From Nipponacmea schrenckii (taxonomy: Eukaryota; Mollusca; Gastropoda; Lottiidae): a stretch of 64,000 nt of DNA. The notes beneath the pieces were generated by a model. That model worked only from the letters and a program-made list of their open reading frames with translations. It searched no databases and was not told the origin of the DNA. Shown piece after piece: positions 38,881 to 54,300 of this stretch. The stretch spans positions 9,610,001 to 9,674,000 of the forward strand of contig JAUJPP010000011.1 in assembly GCA_030562195.1 (NCBI GenBank), in the 5' to 3' direction. The first letter of the stretch is position 1; each line of letters starts with the position of its first letter. The translations under genes and the position numbers were made by a program.

Positions 38881-40318
38881 TCCAGAGGTCTCTTAGCGTG
38901 TACTGTATCGTAAATCAGTCTAGAGCACCACAGGAGACCAATTGTTCACGATGATGACAATAATTGCTTCAAGTCGTAAAACGCAGATAATGGAAGGTAA
39001 ATGGCGCCTTTGTAATTCAGAAAATCTACCAATAAAAATATGACATCACCTTATTCAAGTGTAGCATTGGTGGTGACAGTCACAAAAAGATAATCATAAG
39101 ATGAAAGGGATTTTTATGCAATTTGGTAGATGCTTTAGGTAAGACGCCGGAGACGAGATGGCACTTTTATAGATTACCAAAGGTTTTAGTCAAATCCAAC
39201 GTTCAGTCACAATATCAATATAAACTGCCTGGTTGTTGTCATAAATTCATTACTTCAACAGGGTTTTGCTGAATCACTTATCACTGATCTGTTTACCCTT
39301 TTTCAAAGGCTGTTAATAAAACACTCCATCCCATGATTTTCTTTGAAAGTGATTTAATGGTTTCCAACTCTCGAAATTTGCGCCTCACAGGTTTCTCGTA
39401 GAATTTCTATTGTTTGATATTCTCAGCTTATGCTAAAATACATGCTCCTAATCATCTGGATGCATCAATTATTCAACTCCTCTGTACTGACATACCTCCA
39501 CCATTCATAACTTTGTACGACTGCACTAATCTAATGACGAGAATGCGTTTTAAGGCATTTAATATTGATCATGAATATACATGTACATTTTGTACAAGTG
39601 GTTTGACCAAGGACCCGTTAGACTTGTGAATCTTAGTTGTTATTCTTGTAAAATATAGTTGTATCCTTCTTTCTTGTTATCTCCCTTTCATTACTTGAAC
39701 GTGAGTGATTGTGCTTTTCTTTGTGACTAAATTTGATTTCTAATGATATCCACTGACAAATTTAGATTTACCCCCCTTACATCATTCCAAAAGATTTTTT
39801 TCATGGCAAATGCGTTAAAACATCGAAGTGTTACTAAAGGGTATGTGTTCACCAGTGACAAGGAGGTACCAGGCCTTATATGGAAACATGCATAGTTTGT
39901 GGAGTGATAGGGACGATTGATTACAGCAGCTGTAACATGATGGTATCGTGATGCATTTCATCTGATATTCGCTTTGGTATATATAAATGTATAAAATTTC
40001 TGAATACTGTTATTCTATTTATCAATCGGTACGGGTAGGGGTATGATGATGATTACTCTTGTAAGTTTTATATTCATTCAGCCGACTCATCGTTTTATAT
40101 TTTTCATATAGGAATCATAGTATGTTATAACTGCACTTCACATCATGTTTGAAAAGATTGTAGGCATGATTTTGCATAATTATGTATGTATAATGTATAG
40201 TGTATGCCAGTGTATAGGTCTTTGATTGATTGGGGTGAGGCGAGATGTTTTTACTTCTTTTATATTAATACTCAGTTCAGATCTATGATTGATTGGCAAG
40301 GACGAATACGCTTGTGAA
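38881..40318. other. Interval without recognisable gene
   Basis: The open frame at 39414-39629 shows no family features. This may include more decayed Penelope-like sequence, but I cannot support it. Confidence 0.4.
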
Positions 40319-40425
40319 ATCTTGAAATGACATCATCACAATATCAAGTTTTCAATTGTCCAATTAGTTGCAAACAATATGAGACCCTGCTATTACGAAG
40401 ATGACATTATATTAGTAATAATAGA
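40319..40425 (+). repeat. 107-bp inverted repeat, left copy (downstream of actin)
   Basis: Matches the reverse complement of 42184-42290 along its full length with only two mismatches seen. It lies about 110 bp beyond the actin poly(A) signal. Sequence outside the 107 bp does not match. Confidence 0.9.
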
Positions 40426-40532
40426 GAGCTAATGCAAGTCTCGGCCAGACATCTTTCAAAGTTGCTCACAAATTTCAAATCTCCAATTAAATAAGGAAAC
40501 AAGAAAGTTTGTAAAAATTATTTTCAAACTTT

Positions 40533-40538
40533 TTTATT
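40533..40538 (-). other. Actin poly(A) signal
   Basis: Minus-strand AATAAA, about 465 nt after the actin stop codon; a good candidate for the 3' end. Confidence 0.5.
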
Positions 40539-41002
40539 TTTGCCCCGGTCAAAGTTCTACATTTTTACAAGGCGTGGTATAAACAAAGAAACATGATGTT
40601 TCTCTTGACATGTGTATAACCCCTTATTCATCAACATGTCGCATAGTGTACTCATAACTTAGTCTACAAACATTCGAAAAACCTGAGACAAGTTGCTTAC
40701 TGTTGTCGTCCTCGTATTCCGCGAACAGAAAAATTGAAAAGACAAAAATACAAAAAATTCAACAGAGTAGTTATTTAAATTAATAGAACATAATTTTTAC
40801 AAAATTGTTGGAAGTTCTGACTCACACTAGTTTGATAAAACTGACTTTTGAAAAAAAAATGTTTGTATTTTTTGGAGGAAATTCTTGATAGTCAATTGAA
40901 AAAATTGAAATAAGTTTTCCACCAATAAACAGCGAAAACAAACACATAATCATCAATAGGCCACCATAGAATCGTTGATATCCTAGAAATATATCGAGTA
41001 AC

Positions 41003-43677
<2,675 letters not shown>

Positions 43678-43745
43678 TTACTGTGTACGATCTAACTACT
43701 GTGCTGTCTATTCACGACTGGTGAAAGAGTAACGATGCCAATGGC

Positions 43746-43815
43746 TTTTATCTGCCCTCCTTCACTGATTCCAAGAAATCGTGAAGATTGTCTGAGTAAC
43801 AGGCGCCATATATGG
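43746..43815 (-). promoter_or_regulatory. Actin promoter: TATA-like box and CArG (serum response) element
   Basis: On the minus strand GATAAAAG (43746-43753) stands about 80 bp before the start codon, and a perfect palindromic CArG box, CCATATATGG (43806-43815), stands about 55 bp further upstream; a near-match (CGTATATGG) follows at about 43,831. CArG boxes bind SRF and are the classic actin promoter element, so the assignment rests on both motif and position. Confidence 0.7.
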
Positions 43816-46800
43816 TATTGACAGGGTGGCGTATATGGTCAGCTGTACAGAGTGTATGAAGGGAAGCGGGTGTTGGTAGTAGTATATTGTGATTATTAGA
43901 TGGACTATCGTACATGGTGATTGATAATATACCCCCCTGGTTTCTACCTAACCTCTTGTTTGATCTATTATATAATACCCATATCATTCTATATCTTCTC
44001 TCATAACTAACCGACTGGTAATAATTATCAACAAACCGAAAGTTTGTATTTTAAAACCTATTCATGACATACATTTGAAATATCATAAATTTTGACAAAG
44101 AAAAAAAACATTGTCACGCCTTAAGTTCTACAAACATGACATTAATATAGTTTTCAATATCTGTTGAATTTGATAAAATAATACCATTTTTTAGTTTATA
44201 CTCTTCGATTTGTTCCACTTGTATTTTATTCATGTATGTTCTGTATATTTGCACATTTCATGGGGTTATTAATAATTGTTGACTTCATTGAAAAAATTCC
44301 GTATACGCGGTTAAATATTCTGTTAAAATATGAAATGGAGTGATGATATCATTTTTTTCTTCTAATACATAGACAGAAGAAGTTATCTAAAATAGTCAAT
44401 GTAGAATTTCAAATTCTAAATATTACTCATCGATGACAAAAAAACGATTTGACAGAAATAGACTGGTTGAGAAGAGAAAATATTTCCACTAGTGTAGAGT
44501 GGCACTAATCAAAAAGTCAGAGATGGGGTAGGGAAGAGATGGAAAGGGGGGGGGGGTGGTGATGGGAATGAAAGTACAAATGTGATATGAATTGAAAATA
44601 CATTACAAAATATAATCAATGTTGGTTGAAACATTGTGTATATTGTATCTTAGAGATTACGTAACTCGTGAAATTGATTTTTTTTCTAAACCAAAACGCA
44701 ATTTAGTTGTTTACAAAATGGAATTTCGACTCGATACTTTTTATTGTTATTAGCTCTGGGAGTTGATTCTATGGCCTTATTTGGTCTTCTCTAAATCTAT
44801 AGTTCAAATTGTTTATTTCTATTAACTGATAGTTTTTTATATTAATTTGAAGGATAGTTCAGTATTGCAGTTACAAATAATACAAAACAAAACTCAGCAA
44901 ATTTATTCCGCTGACAATGAAACTAAAAGTAGGAGTTCCGGTATTTTATGTAGTTATTTTTAGAATAATTATGTCGAGAGATCTTTCCTCTATTATGTCT
45001 ATACTATGATAAAAACAGTACAAAAATGAAAGTTAGGAATATTTTATTAGGATTATGAAAAAGAACACATGTTGTTCAAATCGTAACCTAATTTCAAAAG
45101 GCCACCATATGGACAATATCATATCATATAATGAAGTAATTAATTACTACTTAGAGATCAGAGGCTCAAAAATAGATGATGTAGAAGATTAAACTAAATT
45201 TGAAACCACGGGTAGTCCCCCCTTGTCCGAACCCCACTTAGAGGATAAGGGATAGGGGATTAACGTTCTGTTGTATTTTTGGTGGATTCGGGTACGTATA
45301 ATGAAAGCAATCTCGTTTAATTTATATGTTTGTTCACCTAGTATAATGAATGTTTCTTATTTACACATCAGTTTTTTTTTAAGATTGGGCACATCACAAA
45401 TTTATTGAAATAAGCAGTCTTCTGACATGAACTAATTTCGCATTTTCGCATTTTGTTTACCCTCAGATAAACGAAACCTCGATATCTGCTGTAATTTACT
45501 CAATTATAATACCTACTCTAGTCAGTGTCGTATCTAGAAAATGTCTGAAGAGCGGCCAAAACAGGAGAGACCTAAAGTGTCCCAAAAGCCAACGGATTTT
45601 AGATGGTCTGAGGTGAATTTTGTGCTTTTAGAGAGCTTAATTTTCAGTTCAAAGTACGATAAAGCACAGTTATAAGGGAGCACATACATGTTAATGCTCT
45701 GTTAATAGTAATAGAATAGTTGCCGTGGGTTTAAATCCATCCTGCCATTGCTTTCGAGAGTGGGCCTTCACCTCTAATACCTAATCTCTCCTTAACTGTC
45801 AGGGTTGCGGTACTGCAATTGTTTTAAGGGGTGTTATTGTGATATCTTTACACCTATTCTCAACATTTTATTAAACAATTAACAGTTCAGTCACAAATTG
45901 ATTTCTGGTCAGCCCTTTAGTTAAACATAGCTGTTACTCATAGAATACTGAAAGATTATGAAATAAAATACATTGGTTATTACTCATTATAACTTAAAAT
46001 AGACATCAGATTAAAGATAATACCATCATCGCATCAACAGAGAAAATCATGCACGCACGTGCATTTGGAACGTTACATTGGATATATATAAAAGAAATGA
46101 AGCCTTATGCAGCTGCCTTGGTACAATTTACATCATGGTGAATCTCATGATAAGGTATCAAATACGTGAAACATTTCGTTTGATATTCAAACAAGACAAC
46201 TTCTGCTGTATCCAATAGATTTGTGTTTGAGTACAATTAAAAAACGTTAGCATATCGCCTCAAGCCAACCTTTACGATAAAAAAACAGATAGGTAAAAAG
46301 ATATATTTGAAGGTGCTGTATAAAATATCTGAAGCTGGTCTAGAAATATAACCACCCACACCTCTCATCTATTTACAAACTGTTTACATCTATTTCTAGC
46401 ACTCGTTTTAATTTCATGTTTATCCACATTAACATTATTATTACAGCCAATGCTGTTTCCAAAAACTACTTTTTGGTATGTAAACACGTGAAATACAAAT
46501 CTAGCCAGGAATTGTTCAATAGGAGTTAATATTATAGACCTTTTTAAATTGATTTTGTGTCATTGAATCGAATCAACACCCTGAAAACAATGAACTGGTT
46601 TCTTTATAATTTTTAAACGTTTCCTAGAACGTTGATTATAAGTCACTGTTCATAAATCTGATGGATTCGGTTTATTATATTAGGAAGCCAGTATTAACTT
46701 GCTATCATGAAATATTTAATGGAATTTGATATTTGGCAAGATGGTTCACCTTGAAACTATGTATATGAGATAAATAGAGTAGAATCGAAGGTGTGTCTGA

Positions 46801-49518
46801 AATAGGCGTGGTTCATATTACTCGAGACTGACATTTACTTATCTAATAGGGGTGTACAGATAATACCATAGTTTTTATGATAAACTAATATCAATAGCAC
46901 ATGATCTCACAGATATTATGCTGAGTTGATAACTATTGGAAGAGAAGAATACATGTGAATAAAAATAACATACATCAACTGAAGGCACTCTCTGATAAGT
47001 AGAGTGACTTTGGTAAACAAACACAAAGAGGCCCAAATGTTTTAAACGGCAATACAAGTATAATAAACTATTTCTTTTACATGGGTCTATGTCCATTTTA
47101 ACGAAGTGGCTAAGTCTATGTCCATCCCGAAAGACTTAAATGGCCTTGAACCCCAGATCAATGTACTTTTGTGGGTGACCCTGAGAAGAGAGCATGTATC
47201 AAACTTTCAGAAAAATTGGTGCCACGTTGCATTTCGATATTCCAACAAACAGTCCACATAGGTTTATGTTAGCATTTATCGTTGAGGTTTTGTGTATCAG
47301 TATCAACGGAATCTGTACAAATTATCTTAAATGGTAAAAGTACCATCTACTTAACGACTTCAACATATCTAGAGCACGTGTCACTAAGATTGCTCTGGTA
47401 GTTGGTAGACAGAACTTTTAATTTCTTTTAATTCTAACGAAATATTAGGCTACCTAATTATTGTATACACATTGGATGTCGCTCCGGGATTTTCATTTGA
47501 GAGCACTATACATTGTGTATTCTTCCAGCAGTGGAATTTGGGGCAATTTGAAATAAAGCGGTTAATGTTGACCTACTTGTGCGACAAATTCAAATCTTGA
47601 ACGAAACAGATGCTGGTTGTCAGATGTCGACCCTGAAACTTGGTCTGGTACAATATATCGATCAAACCATTTAGGGTGGAGAGAAAACATTTCATTTCTC
47701 AGTAACTAGGTGTTTTATGTTATATATTGAGGGCTGAAGTTTGGGTGTGTTCTCACTCTCAATATGTGGCACAATCTAAAGTGAAATCTACTAAATGGCT
47801 TCAATAAAGAAATACGGGCCTAAATCTTACTGAGTTTCAGTCCTTGAAGTAGAATTTCTTAAGGAATAATAATTTGACAATCCTAGAGATATAAATGTTA
47901 AGAAATATTGTTGGTATTTACTTTTCATAATAGGGGTTGGATATTGGATATCGTACTTCAATTTTTCCATTCAGATCAGACATTTTTATGTGTCTTGGAA
48001 AGATGGTTAAAATCCGAAGTTCGAAAAAGTTGATTAACAACATTCATATTTAACTAAAAGAAATCAAAAAATGACAGTCTTTATATGGAACTTCAAGAAT
48101 ACCTCAATATCATACTTGTTGCTAAAAATATCTCACAGAAATTTCCCACGCTCGCTCGTCATATATGGTAAGGGGTGCAGTTTAAATGTTGACTGACATA
48201 TAGAATATTCATCAAGACGTTCACATATAAGAAATTATAGATTTCGCTACGACTGGATAATTGGACTTCAGACGATGCCAACGCGCCTGAAAGGATGCCG
48301 CCTGTAATACACATCCCGATTTTCCAGACGGTTTGAGACAAAGAAATAAATACTAAGTTATCCAGACTATTTACTATGAATTCCTTTCTCCGTGTAGCGT
48401 AGGTTACTATCTCATAATCCGATAGAAAAATAACGGATAAATGATGAAGTTTGGGGTGAATTAACACCGGAATGATGAAGTATAGAGTCTATATTACACT
48501 ATAAGAAACATGGTGTAGAACGTAAAAACACTATTTGATAAATGTAAAAGATAACTGACTTATATTTCGTCACATATAATATACAATACAGTATTTAGTA
48601 GATAGAACTAATAACTTGCCAAAAGTCTCATCAGTCAAAATTTTCCAGTGGACCTTGTGACGGGATAATTTCTTCTACACACCCCCTCCCCCGCCAACAG
48701 GTCTTGTAACACTATAGGTATACTGTTAATTTCATCATTTCAATATTTTAAAACTAATATTAATTTAATATTTTATAATATTATACCATGATAACATATT
48801 ATATTTGATAGAAGCAATTGTCATTCTAAAAGATTCTGAAATCAATCCGTATCACACATAAAAACTCTTTTAAATATCTTTAACGAACGGGCTCAAATGT
48901 AATCGTACCTCCTAAGTGCTACCAATTTATCAATATATTCGACTTGTTGAAGTGTATGAAACACTTATACATGGTTAAACATGCACAAACGAGATTTTAA
49001 TCTGAAGTATTTTAACGATTTGAACACGGACAGTGTTGAATGAAACATGTTGTATCAGACTGGGATTTGCTGCTATGACCATATATGGTGCTATAAACAT
49101 GGATGACCAGTGGTCAGTCTGTGAGAGGTCAGTGATAATGAGTCGACCAGATGTTGAGTGAAATGGCTGGAATGTAAAATGAGTAAGATGTTAGATGATA
49201 AACACTGGCCGATATTTAAACTTTATATCGTTAATACATAGAACTATAAGAAATAGATTATTATTATAATATATGGACAGGATGGTGAACAGGCGTCAGT
49301 CTACATAACATCTCTTAAATCGTAGGTTAGGTATTTATTGTCAGTTGGATCTCATCTGTTATTATACATTAATTCATTAAAAACACCATTTTCTCATGTG
49401 ATAGTTATATCGTTGAAAATGCATCTGTTTTTCGCCAAATTTTTCTGCTCTAGATCAAAGCAGACAAACAACTACGATAATATCCCCGAAATGATTTCTA
49501 ACTACATGTATCTACATC
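43816..49518. other. Gene-free interval between actin and RABGGTB, part 1
   Basis: No exon or domain recognised on either strand. A poly-G run lies at about 44,547-44,557. A CCATATATGG followed by TATAAA occurs at 49,079-49,096 without a gene after it. The 102-residue minus-strand frame at 48159-48467 has no family features. Confidence 0.5.
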
Positions 49519-49521
49519 GGA

Positions 49522-49665
49522 GTTTTTTTGTTTTTTTTTTTGCTCTCCGCAGATTATACTACACACACGGGGTTTCAAGACCCTTTTTCAGTCACTCAGG
49601 CAGATTTTGACATATGTCGAGATCAAACTCTTAGCCCCATACTCCAAGCAAGCGACCTACCCAGA
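49522..49665 (-). mobile_element. tRNA-derived SINE
   Basis: Read on the minus strand it begins with a tRNA-like head: an A-box-like GTAGGTCGCTTGCTTGG (49644-49660 region) and, about 30 nt later, a B-box-like GAGTTTGATCTC (49630-49619). A non-tRNA body follows, and it ends in an A-rich tail (49541-49522). The head resembles many molluscan tRNA-derived SINEs. The box sequences have drifted, so it is an old copy. Confidence 0.65.
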
Positions 49666-51362
49666 TTTTTTGAAAATTGAGTGTAGTGTTTGCAGATTAA
49701 AGTCTGTTAAACAAATCACCACTCATTGAAACGTATTAAAATATTAATCTTCATCTGTTCAGCAGAAATGGTAATAATTTCTAATTATTCATAATTCATA
49801 GCATGGTTGTGTTGTTTAACCCCCTTGACAATTTTGTGGCTCTTACTCGCTCCTTTCACCTATTGATTCGTAGGAACGTAAACGAGTAAGGTCAAAGAAG
49901 GCGATCTCAATAAACCTGAGTGAGCATAGAATTGCCGACTGTGTTTATAATGACCATTTAATATCCATATTAATGATTATTACACCTGTTTTCTTACTCT
50001 ACCATGATACTGACTGTTACATGGAGGGTATGCCAACCAAGTAACTAGGCCTACTCGCTGGTTCTGTAGAGTTTCTACAACTTAATAAACCATACTATAC
50101 TAGCCTATACTACATATACATACACACATACTCGTCGATATTTCATCAGCAAACTAAACTTGGCATCAACACGCTCTCTCAGTCTGAATTCTAGGAAAAC
50201 CAGCGGAAGTGGAGAACACATTGAACCGTATTTAGTAACAAGTATAAGATAGTAGAATTTGTAGTAATAACGTTGAGTATAGAATGGGCCTGAATGTTTG
50301 GAATAGTCCGAATCATACCCTAGGCCTCTGATACATATCTTATATATATTGGCGTAGTAGGCTATATCAATGAAATAGAGTTTTACGTCCTATTTATCTG
50401 GCAGTGATTAAACTTATGAAGACTGGTATACAATGAATTTTACAATGAGAGTAATTTTGCCAATGACAGGGATTGATCAATTTGAAGGTACCATCTCGAC
50501 ATGTCACAGTTTAACCCTTGACCTTTAGGTTGAGCGAGCCAACGTGGAATATCAGAATGCAAGGTATCGTGGTTAGTATAGATCAAGAAACAATGATTGG
50601 CGAATTGAAAGGATTTCACCAACTAATTGGTAATGTGTAGTAATTATATTGTACCGGTAAAATTGTAGGCCCTTTAGTGTATGCCTTAAAATTCTTTCGA
50701 TGAATCCTATCATTCAAAGTTACATATTCTCCGATACTTTTAATAGATCTTATTATGAACATAAAATTTGCAAATTTTAAACATGGCCAATAAGAGCTCT
50801 ATTCATTAGTAAATATACCGGCTGCTATAGATGACTTTAAACAATAAATAAATAAAAAAAAGTAATTATCCATAAAGGTACATTTGGTTAGTGAAAAACG
50901 CTTAAAAATTGATTAATTGCTTTTAAAAAATGACTTAGTTTTGTGAGTTTTCCAGATTTTAAGGGAATCTGTTAACTCTTTGACACCAAGCCATTTCACT
51001 GAAAAATATATAGGCCTACTCATATTGACCTTTCTTGAGAACTAAAATTTTATGTTCATGCTAAAACGCAGTATCCCTTTAAGAATTTTAAAATTGATTA
51101 GATGATGAAAGTAAAACTGCGACCTAATTAAGTCAAGTCACGTGGAAAGTCGGGATGTTTAATTACATCATTTGCAGTATTTAGGCAGACACACTAACTC
51201 CATGTACGAATTTTAGACGTTCATCAAATTTACAAGAGTTATCCCCCTTTTATTAATGCTGTTTACATTTTTTATTTATTCAGCATTGATAAGAAAACGT
51301 ATATCCATATATTTTAAAACAAATGCATAGCCTTTTTCACTAGATATATTCTGAACTCAAAC
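49666..51362. other. Gene-free interval between actin and RABGGTB, part 2
   Basis: No gene. A short tail of the dispersed SINE-like repeat lies inverted at 50,376-50,398 (GAGTTTTACGTCCTA). The RABGGTB promoter must lie near the right end, but I see no clear TATA box. Confidence 0.5.
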
Positions 51363-54300
51363 ATGGTAAGAATACAGAAGAAAGGAATCTGTCGGGTTTA
51401 GTAGGCTGTTGTAGGCCTAAAAGAAATATTGTTTGCTGTGTATGATAATATGATGATGATGGCCATGACTCATTAATATTGAGAATGAATGATTGGGTAG
51501 AGGGCTGGAAGATTTTTTAGGCTTGATCAGATTATTGCAACAAATCAATAATGACTTAATATTTAAATCAATAAACCCTTTGGAAAGAGTCCTATAAATG
51601 GGCTGTAGGCCTATGCAAAGAATATCATCTGTACCATCGGCAGCAGGGTAGACAAAAATGGTGAATTCTATAGAATCATTTACCTGACAAATTTTTTTTT
51701 ATCTGATCTGAAGTTATTGTCTGTCTTTGGTAAAACACTATAGAAACTTATTGTTCCAGTCTAGACAAACAGAATGATAGTTTGGTATAATATTAGAATG
51801 TTATTGTACTAGATTAGAAGTGAACCTTGATAATCAGTCCTCTACAGAACCTTTTTATATCATATCTATACTGTTTCTATTATTATGTTATTCTAGGGTA
51901 CCCCTGTTAAAGATGTTTCAATACCAGATAATGCCCCTAAAGATTTACTACTATCGAAACATGCAGATTATATTGGAGCGTATGGGTCAAAGAAAAATGA
52001 TTATGTAAGCTCAAACTTGTACATTAACAACTTGTACCGGTATTTGATCTTATTCGAAGATTCCTCCATGGTGATTCAAAGTACAATTTCGAAATTTTAA
52101 AGATTCACTTAGTGTAGAGTTGAGATTTGTAGGTGCAGAGTCATATAATAACATGAACATATTAACATATTGTATTTTCTACTATTTTTTTCTGTAAATA
52201 AAATAGATAAATATAAAATACGCTCTGTTTATATAATTTGAAGTGCACACTCCTTCAGTATAGGTAGATCTGTAAAGTAATAATTTATAAACTTGAAGTT
52301 AAAAATTGTATCTAGTTTGTAAATTTACTGTGTAGATATTGTAGAGATTTTAATTAATGACCATCCTTCTGAGGACTATTTTTACTGTTATATAGGAATA
52401 TGTGATGACGGAATATTTGAGAATGAATGGTATATATTGGGGTCTGACTGCTATGGATCTTATGAATGAATTAAAAAGAATGAATAAAGAAGAGGTTTTG
52501 GTGTTTGTAAAGCAGTGTCAACATGAGTCTGGTGGAATCAGCTGTAGTGTAGGGCACGACCCTCATTTACTATGCACTCTTAGTGCTATACAGGTATATA
52601 ACATTTAATCCAAAAAGAAACATATTTTGATTTGCTTTTATCTTTAATTTTGACATCTCCAGCCATCATTTAAAAATAAATTTGTTTATTACTGAATGAG
52701 GTTCTTCAGACACATGTAATATAAGAGTTTCTTATCGCTATGTAATTGTATGTTATAACAACCTGATTTGTTTCATATTAAAGATATTGAAACAGTTTAT
52801 AGTATCAATACGTCATTTAAATCATTAAGTCTATTCAGTACCAGGTTGTCAATATTAAAGGTTTCTGGTTCCTGCTTTTATATGTGTTCCAGATTTTCAA
52901 CTCTTGTGCCAGATTTATAAATTTATTTGTATGGTATTGGTATCATATAACTTCATTATTTGAATGTTTTATATATGATGGCAATCACTCTAATAACTAA
53001 CACTGTCCTGACTTCATGACTTCCAGAGTTACCTCCCTTAGCTCCTCATTATATTTCTAGATACTGACACTATATGATGCTCAAGATACAATAGACTGTG
53101 ATAAAGTAATAAAATGGGTACAGAGTCTACAGCAAGATGATGGTAGTTTCTATGGTGATAAATGGGGTAATATACATTGATATATCTAATATAGCCCATT
53201 AGCCCTTCTCTTTTAACCTGTTATGCAAAGTGGGATTTATTTAAAGTAATTTACGCAGTTTCTCATGCAATGAATGGAAGGCCTACATTTAAATCATAAA
53301 TAATTATATCTAAATACTCTTCCTTTGTACTATAGAAACTGCAGACAGTTCCAACTAATTGATACCCTCAGATCTTCTGATGTTAATCTATTATAACCTT
53401 AGCAACATTGACACTCTGTCTGTTATTAAAACAATATCATATATATAGGGCATATATCTCAACCATTGACCAGAACAAAATTAAAAAAGTAGAAGTGATT
53501 GGTTATGACAGATTGATAATTCCCTGGCCTTTGTTGCAATCTGTTTCACTGAGCAAAATTGTATTGACTTTATTGATAAAACTGCAATGTAATTCTTATT
53601 TTTGTTTATTTAGGAGAGGTGGATACAAGGTTTTCATTCTGTGCTGTGGCTTGTTTATCATTATTGGTTAGTTCTTTACAATTTTACCTCAAATTTCCCA
53701 TTCATCTATTTCGTTCTTGAAATGATTCCTATATCTGAAGATGTAAAAAGACCTTGATCAACCCATCAAGGTATCTATCCCTCATCACTTCTTGGCATGA
53801 GAAACCTAAACTTGTGCTCATGTGAATTGTTAACTTGTGATATTAGAAATAATAGATAGTTATTATGAAGGAAAACTCGACTTGTAGATAAAACTGTAGA
53901 ATATAATGTAAAAGGTTTTATAAAATTCAGGGTAAACTAGACAGTATTAATAAAGATAAAACTGTAGAATATAACGGGTAAAATGTTTTATAAAATTCAG
54001 GGTAAACTAGACAGTATTGATAAAGATAAAACTGTAGAATATAATGTAAAATGTTTTATAAAATTCAGGGTAAACTAGACAGTATTAATAAAGATAAAAC
54101 TGTAGAATATAATGGGTAAAATGATTTATAAAATTCAGGGTAAACTAGACAGTATTAATAAAGATAAAACTGTAGAATATAATGTAAAATGTTTTATAAA
54201 ATTCAGGGTAAACTAGACAGTATTAATAAAGATAAAACTGTAGAATATAATGTAAAATGTTTTATAAAATTCAGGGTAAACTAGACAGTATTAATAAAGA

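Noticed and set aside
48159..48467. 102-residue minus-strand open frame
   Set aside because: No recognisable domain or splice context, and chance frames of this size occur in a window this long.
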